Assembly: GCA_025210455.1 (NCBI GenBank)
Contig: JAOARQ010000002.1
Span: 124,001 to 188,000 of the forward strand
Direction: 5' to 3'
Origin: Pelagimonas sp.
GTDB lineage: Bacteria; Pseudomonadota; Alphaproteobacteria; Rhodobacterales; Rhodobacteraceae
Length of the DNA: 64,000 nt
Below are positions 61,026-64,000 of the stretch, piece by piece. Within the stretch, counting starts at the first letter, position 1. Each line of letters opens with the position of its first letter. Position numbers and translations under genes: made by a program. The notes beneath the pieces were generated by a model, which was not told where the DNA came from, ran no database searches, and saw nothing but the letters and a program-made list of their open reading frames with translations.

Positions 61026-61907
61026 TTATTGCGTGACGGCGTATTCCACGAACTCGGTGCGCTGAAAGCTGTTAAAGTTATTGTCAGAAACCATTGTCAT
61101 GCGCAGCCCGTCCGCGCCCTGCCAGACGGCGATCCCTTCCAGATTGCCATGACGGTGCACGGGTGTGGTCAGCAGGATCTCCTCTTTGCTGACCCGATCC
61201 CCCTTCAGGGAAAAGCGCCGCACCCGCGATTTAAAGCCAAATCCGGTAAATTCACGCTCAAGCAGATACAGCCGCCCCTGCGGATCAAAATCAGCACCAA
61301 CCGGCAGAAAGCCCCCGGCGCGACGCAGTGAAAACACCTTTGACCACGCGCCTTTGGCGTAGCGCCAGACAGGGAAAGGGCGGGTCAGTTTGCCAGAGCG
61401 TTCCGGAATGGCATAGAGGCGGTTTTTTCCATCCACAGCCAGCGCTTCGAGGCCAGAGTTGCCCTGCAAGTTCTTGAAATCATTTGTGCGGGGCAATTGG
61501 CCTGCGGCCTTTGGTGAAAGATAGGCCCAGACTCGGTGGATACCCTCAAAAGACACATAGACCCGACCATCATTACGCAGCACCAGCCCTTCGGCATCGG
61601 CCTGATGACCTGACAGGCGTTTGCCATTTGGCCCGGTCAGAAAATGCTGTTCGTCCAAGGTCACACCTTTGATCCGCCCGGCCCGGCGTTCAAATTGCCC
61701 ACGGGCAATCAGCCCTCTGTCGCCCAGCACCACAAAGCTTTGCCCATCTGCCGCCACCTCAAGGCCGGACAGGCCACCGATGGCTTTGTGTTCCGGATTC
61801 CAGGTATAACTGCCGATAAAACGCACAAAGTCCGGCGCGCGTGCCTGCCCCGTCGCTGCGATCAGCCCCGCCAACAGCATGACCGTGATAAAGATCCTGC
61901 GCCACAT
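61026..61907 (-). CDS. Esterase-like activity of phytase family protein
   Basis: About 293 residues with a signal peptide (RRIFITVMLLAGLIAATGQARA). The domain is the phytase-like beta-propeller: AIGGLSGLEVAADGQSFVVL, DAEGLVLRNDGRVYVSFEGI, LEALAVDGKNRLYAIPE and LYLLEREFTGFGF, then NLEGIAVWQGADG and MVSDNNFN, with the recurring EGxA/EG pattern of the family. Phosphatase or esterase activity is inferred from the family only. The ATG at 61907 has GAGG upstream. It lies 72 bases before the mepA stop, same strand. Confidence 0.82.
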   Translation of the reverse strand: MWRRIFITVMLLAGLIAATGQARAPDFVRFIGSYTWNPEHKAIGGLSGLEVAADGQSFVVLGDRGLIARGQFERRAGRIKGVTLDEQHFLTGPNGKRLSGHQADAEGLVLRNDGRVYVSFEGIHRVWAYLSPKAAGQLPRTNDFKNLQGNSGLEALAVDGKNRLYAIPERSGKLTRPFPVWRYAKGAWSKVFSLRRAGGFLPVGADFDPQGRLYLLEREFTGFGFKSRVRRFSLKGDRVSKEEILLTTPVHRHGNLEGIAVWQGADGLRMTMVSDNNFNSFQRTEFVEYAVTQ

Positions 61908-61993
61908 GTGTCTCTGCCTCAAATGCTCAGGGCCTCATACAGTGATGAGGCCCTTGTCAAAACACTATAGTCAGATCTTCGGTTCAAACGGCG

Positions 61994-62923
61994 TTAATTC
62001 GCCGCCAGCACTGCCGCGCATTGGCCCGGAAGATCGCCCAGTGTCAGCTCGCGCCGTGGCTTGGGCTTGGGGGCGTTGGGATCTCTCGGCTTGGGCGGCG
62101 GCGGGTTCAGGATGCGGTCCACCCAGCCCTGCGCTTCCTCGCAGCCGTCACCGGGGGGCGGCGGGTTCTGGTTCTTGCAACCTGCTGCACCTTTGGGACA
62201 ATTCAGGCGCACATGGAAATGATAGTGATGCCCCCACCACGGGCGGATCTTGCGCAGATAGCTGCGGTCACCCTTTTCTTCGTTACACATGCGCACCTTG
62301 GCACCGGGAAAGACGAAAATTCGCGCCACACGCGGATCCTGCGCCGCTGCTTTCATGATCTGATGATGCGCGCGGGTCCAATTGTTGTTGGTATAGGCCC
62401 CAGAAGCCCGGCGCAGCGAAATCGAAGAAATCTTTTCGCGCGCCTGTGGGGACAGGTTCAGATTGTCAGCGGGCAGCATCCAGATATCCACATCCAGACC
62501 AATCTGATGGCTGCGGTGCCCGGTCAGCATTGGCCCGCCGCGCGGCTGGCTCATGTCACCGACATACAGCCCCTTCCACCCCGGCTGTGCCGCAGCTTTA
62601 CGCGACAGTTTCTGAATATAGTCAACCAGTTCAGGATGGCCCCAGTTCCGATTGCGCGACAGGCGCATCGCCTGCCATGTGGGGCCGGTTTCAGCCAGCG
62701 CAATACCGCCAGCCAGACAGCCCTTGGCATAGCCGCCGTAGGGAGCCGGCGCCTGAGATGACCCCTGCGCCTTGGCCCCAAACAGCTGCTTGGCTTCTTT
62801 CGAGGACAACACCGGGTCCAGTTTGGGCACAGAAACCCGCGCCCCGGAAATATCCGTTTCTTTTTCACCACCGCAGGCGGTCAGCGAAAACGCGAGCAAA
62901 ACAAATGTCAAAAATCGGATCAT
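61994..62923 (-). CDS. mepA: Penicillin-insensitive murein endopeptidase MepA (lipoprotein)
   Basis: A 309-residue peptidoglycan D-Ala-meso-DAP endopeptidase with a lipobox (FLTFVLLAFSLTAC). LAS-type zinc site: GHRSHQIGLDVDIW (His and Asp) and WGHHYHFHVRLNCP (HYHFHVR), with family elements GGYAKGCLAGGIAL and MRLSRNRNWGHPEL. E. coli MepA is periplasmic without lipidation; the Cys here suggests anchoring. The C terminus has a proline-rich stretch (NPPPPKPRDPNAPKPKPR). The start overlaps the stop of the MFS gene by four bases. Confidence 0.9.
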   Translation of the reverse strand: MIRFLTFVLLAFSLTACGGEKETDISGARVSVPKLDPVLSSKEAKQLFGAKAQGSSQAPAPYGGYAKGCLAGGIALAETGPTWQAMRLSRNRNWGHPELVDYIQKLSRKAAAQPGWKGLYVGDMSQPRGGPMLTGHRSHQIGLDVDIWMLPADNLNLSPQAREKISSISLRRASGAYTNNNWTRAHHQIMKAAAQDPRVARIFVFPGAKVRMCNEEKGDRSYLRKIRPWWGHHYHFHVRLNCPKGAAGCKNQNPPPPGDGCEEAQGWVDRILNPPPPKPRDPNAPKPKPRRELTLGDLPGQCAAVLAAN

Positions 62924-64000
62924 GAGGAATGTCTTTCACCTTTTGGGTGAACATAGCGTAGCAGAAACAGGCCAATGGCGAAAAGCCCGATCAGCGGGGA
63001 AACGCCAAGCGACTGCGACCCGGTCAGCGATGTGGCGATCCCGATCGAGAGAGGCGCAAGAAATGAGGTCGCCTTGCCCGCCAGCGCGTAAAGACCAAAG
63101 GCTTCGGTCATGTGATCTTCATCCGCCTGCCGCACCATCATCGTGCGCGAGGCCGATTGCAACGCCCCACCGGCAGCCCCAATAGTCGCCCCAAAGAGGT
63201 AAAAGGCGATGTTTGGCAGGGATGACCCTTCGGCAACTGGGATACCAAACAGGCTGTCCGGGCGGATCATGACAATCCCGATACCAACCCCCATCAGCAC
63301 CCAGACGCAAACTGTGATGACCGGTTTCGGGCCGAAAAACTCATCCGCATAGCCACCAATCACCGCGAAAACCGCACCGGCAATAATCGCCAGAATGCCA
63401 AACACGCCCACATCAATGACCGTCCAGCCCAGCACACCGGCGGCATAGATACCGCCAAAGGTATACATGCCATTCAGCGCATCCCGGTAAAACATGGATG
63501 AGCCAAGATAGGCAAAAAGCGAGGGCTGCTGCGGCAAAGTCCTGATCGTTCGCGCCAGCTGCCCCAGCGCCTTTTTCACAGCGCCTTTTGGGGCTTTTTC
63601 CCTGCGCGGCTCACGCACCCACAGGAAGAACGGGATCATAAACACCGCGTACCAGATCGCTGCCAAGGGCCCAACAGCACGGGTGCCCTCACGCGCTTCG
63701 GGATCAAGCCCAAACAGCGGCGCGCTGCCCAGCATGGTTTTCCCTGTCTCAGCGTTTTCCGCAAACAACAGCAGCATGATCACCAACGTGACCAACCCCC
63801 CAAGATACCCAAAGGCCCAGCCATTGCCTGAAATACGGCCGATCTCTTCTGGGGTTCCCAGATCTGGCAGCATGGAATTGGTAAAGATCGTCGCGAACTC
63901 CATCCCGATCAGGCCAAGAGCAAAGAAGAACAGCGTTGTATACAGGTTGAAATCATCGGGCGCCGCAAACCACAGCATCCCCGAGCCGATCACATAAAGC
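62920..64000 (-). CDS. MFS transporter, UMF1 (Atg22-like) type, 5' end outside the window
   Basis: The frame is open through the right edge; about 360 C-terminal residues are seen, with roughly nine membrane helices. Elements: FTNSMLPDLGTPEEIGRISG (UMF1 N-terminal motif), GYADEFFGPKPVITVCVW and IGAAGGALQSASRTMMVRQA, plus MTEAFGLYALAGKATSF in the C-terminal half. UMF1 permeases are related to yeast Atg22 amino-acid effluxers; substrate unknown. The first helices lie outside. It overlaps mepA by four bases. Confidence 0.85.
   Translation of the reverse strand, partial: LYVIGSGMLWFAAPDDFNLYTTLFFFALGLIGMEFATIFTNSMLPDLGTPEEIGRISGNGWAFGYLGGLVTLVIMLLLFAENAETGKTMLGSAPLFGLDPEAREGTRAVGPLAAIWYAVFMIPFFLWVREPRREKAPKGAVKKALGQLARTIRTLPQQPSLFAYLGSSMFYRDALNGMYTFGGIYAAGVLGWTVIDVGVFGILAIIAGAVFAVIGGYADEFFGPKPVITVCVWVLMGVGIGIVMIRPDSLFGIPVAEGSSLPNIAFYLFGATIGAAGGALQSASRTMMVRQADEDHMTEAFGLYALAGKATSFLAPLSIGIATSLTGSQSLGVSPLIGLFAIGLFLLRYVHPKGERHSS

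Overview
The window is a stretch of alphaproteobacterial chromosome, most likely a marine member of the Roseobacter group (Rhodobacteraceae). This rests on gene content and gene order recalled for the group: dxs-ispA-xseB-histone-deacetylase-like, petP-petR, a CenR-like orphan response regulator, sdhE beside an LdtR-like MarR regulator, MttB-family methyltransferases and dimethylglycine-dehydrogenase-like flavoproteins, one gene with a CtrA-type promoter box, and moderately high GC. No rRNA, tRNA, insertion sequence, phage gene or CRISPR array was seen. Apart from partial genes at both edges, almost all genes look intact.

Layout. 1-9.9 kb: the end of an aminotransferase, a GNAT enzyme, HU, AMP nucleosidase, an SDR, ExoD, then the isoprenoid operon (deacetylase-like, xseB, ispA, dxs) and the petP/petR regulators. 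10-17.2 kb: ilvE, a soluble PAS protein, and a polyamine-type ABC transporter operon carrying a DUF1330 gene. 17.4-28.6 kb: an L,D-transpeptidase, ribA, a CenR-like regulator, two tandem small-RNA candidates with an anti-Shine-Dalgarno core, YigZ, pnp, a DM13 protein, an NhaP antiporter, rpsO, an RTX-repeat protein and small DUF genes. 28.6-32.8 kb: threonine dehydratase, a head-to-head overlapping SnoaL/HxlR pair, and a CBS-domain protein with an NhaD-type antiporter.

32.9-42.9 kb is the most distinctive metabolic block. A single-strand run encodes two mandelate-racemase-type enzymes (one closely matching 4-hydroxyproline-betaine 2-epimerase HpbD, one resembling cis-3-hydroxy-L-proline dehydratase), a zinc-type dehydrogenase homologue, a DadA-like D-amino-acid dehydrogenase, an MttB-family corrinoid-dependent methyltransferase without pyrrolysine and a DMGDH-like demethylating flavoprotein. 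A LysR gene is divergent to the run, with a perfect inverted repeat between them. Read together they suggest uptake-independent catabolism of hydroxyproline betaine or related quaternary amines in which demethylation uses MttB plus DMGDH chemistry.

42.9-48.4 kb: DUF5666/DUF6502 genes divergent from a tightly coupled operon of an adenylate-forming enzyme, a TmpA-like membrane flavoreductase and an enoyl-CoA hydratase, which resembles the fungal CpsA/TmpA pairing. 48.4-53 kb: an autotransporter, a PhoD-like phosphatase, and a cobalamin riboswitch driving an orphan BtuD-like ATPase whose Walker-B glutamate is glutamine. 53-64 kb: inositol monophosphatase, small secreted proteins, an aspartate aminotransferase, an XRE regulator with sdhE, an LdtR-like regulator, glyoxalase I, a lipoprotein, arfB preceded by an unusual leader (18-codon ORF with a 14-base perfect Shine-Dalgarno, hairpins and a terminator), the queuosine precursor transporter, a phytase-like protein, MepA and a UMF1-type MFS protein cut by the right edge.
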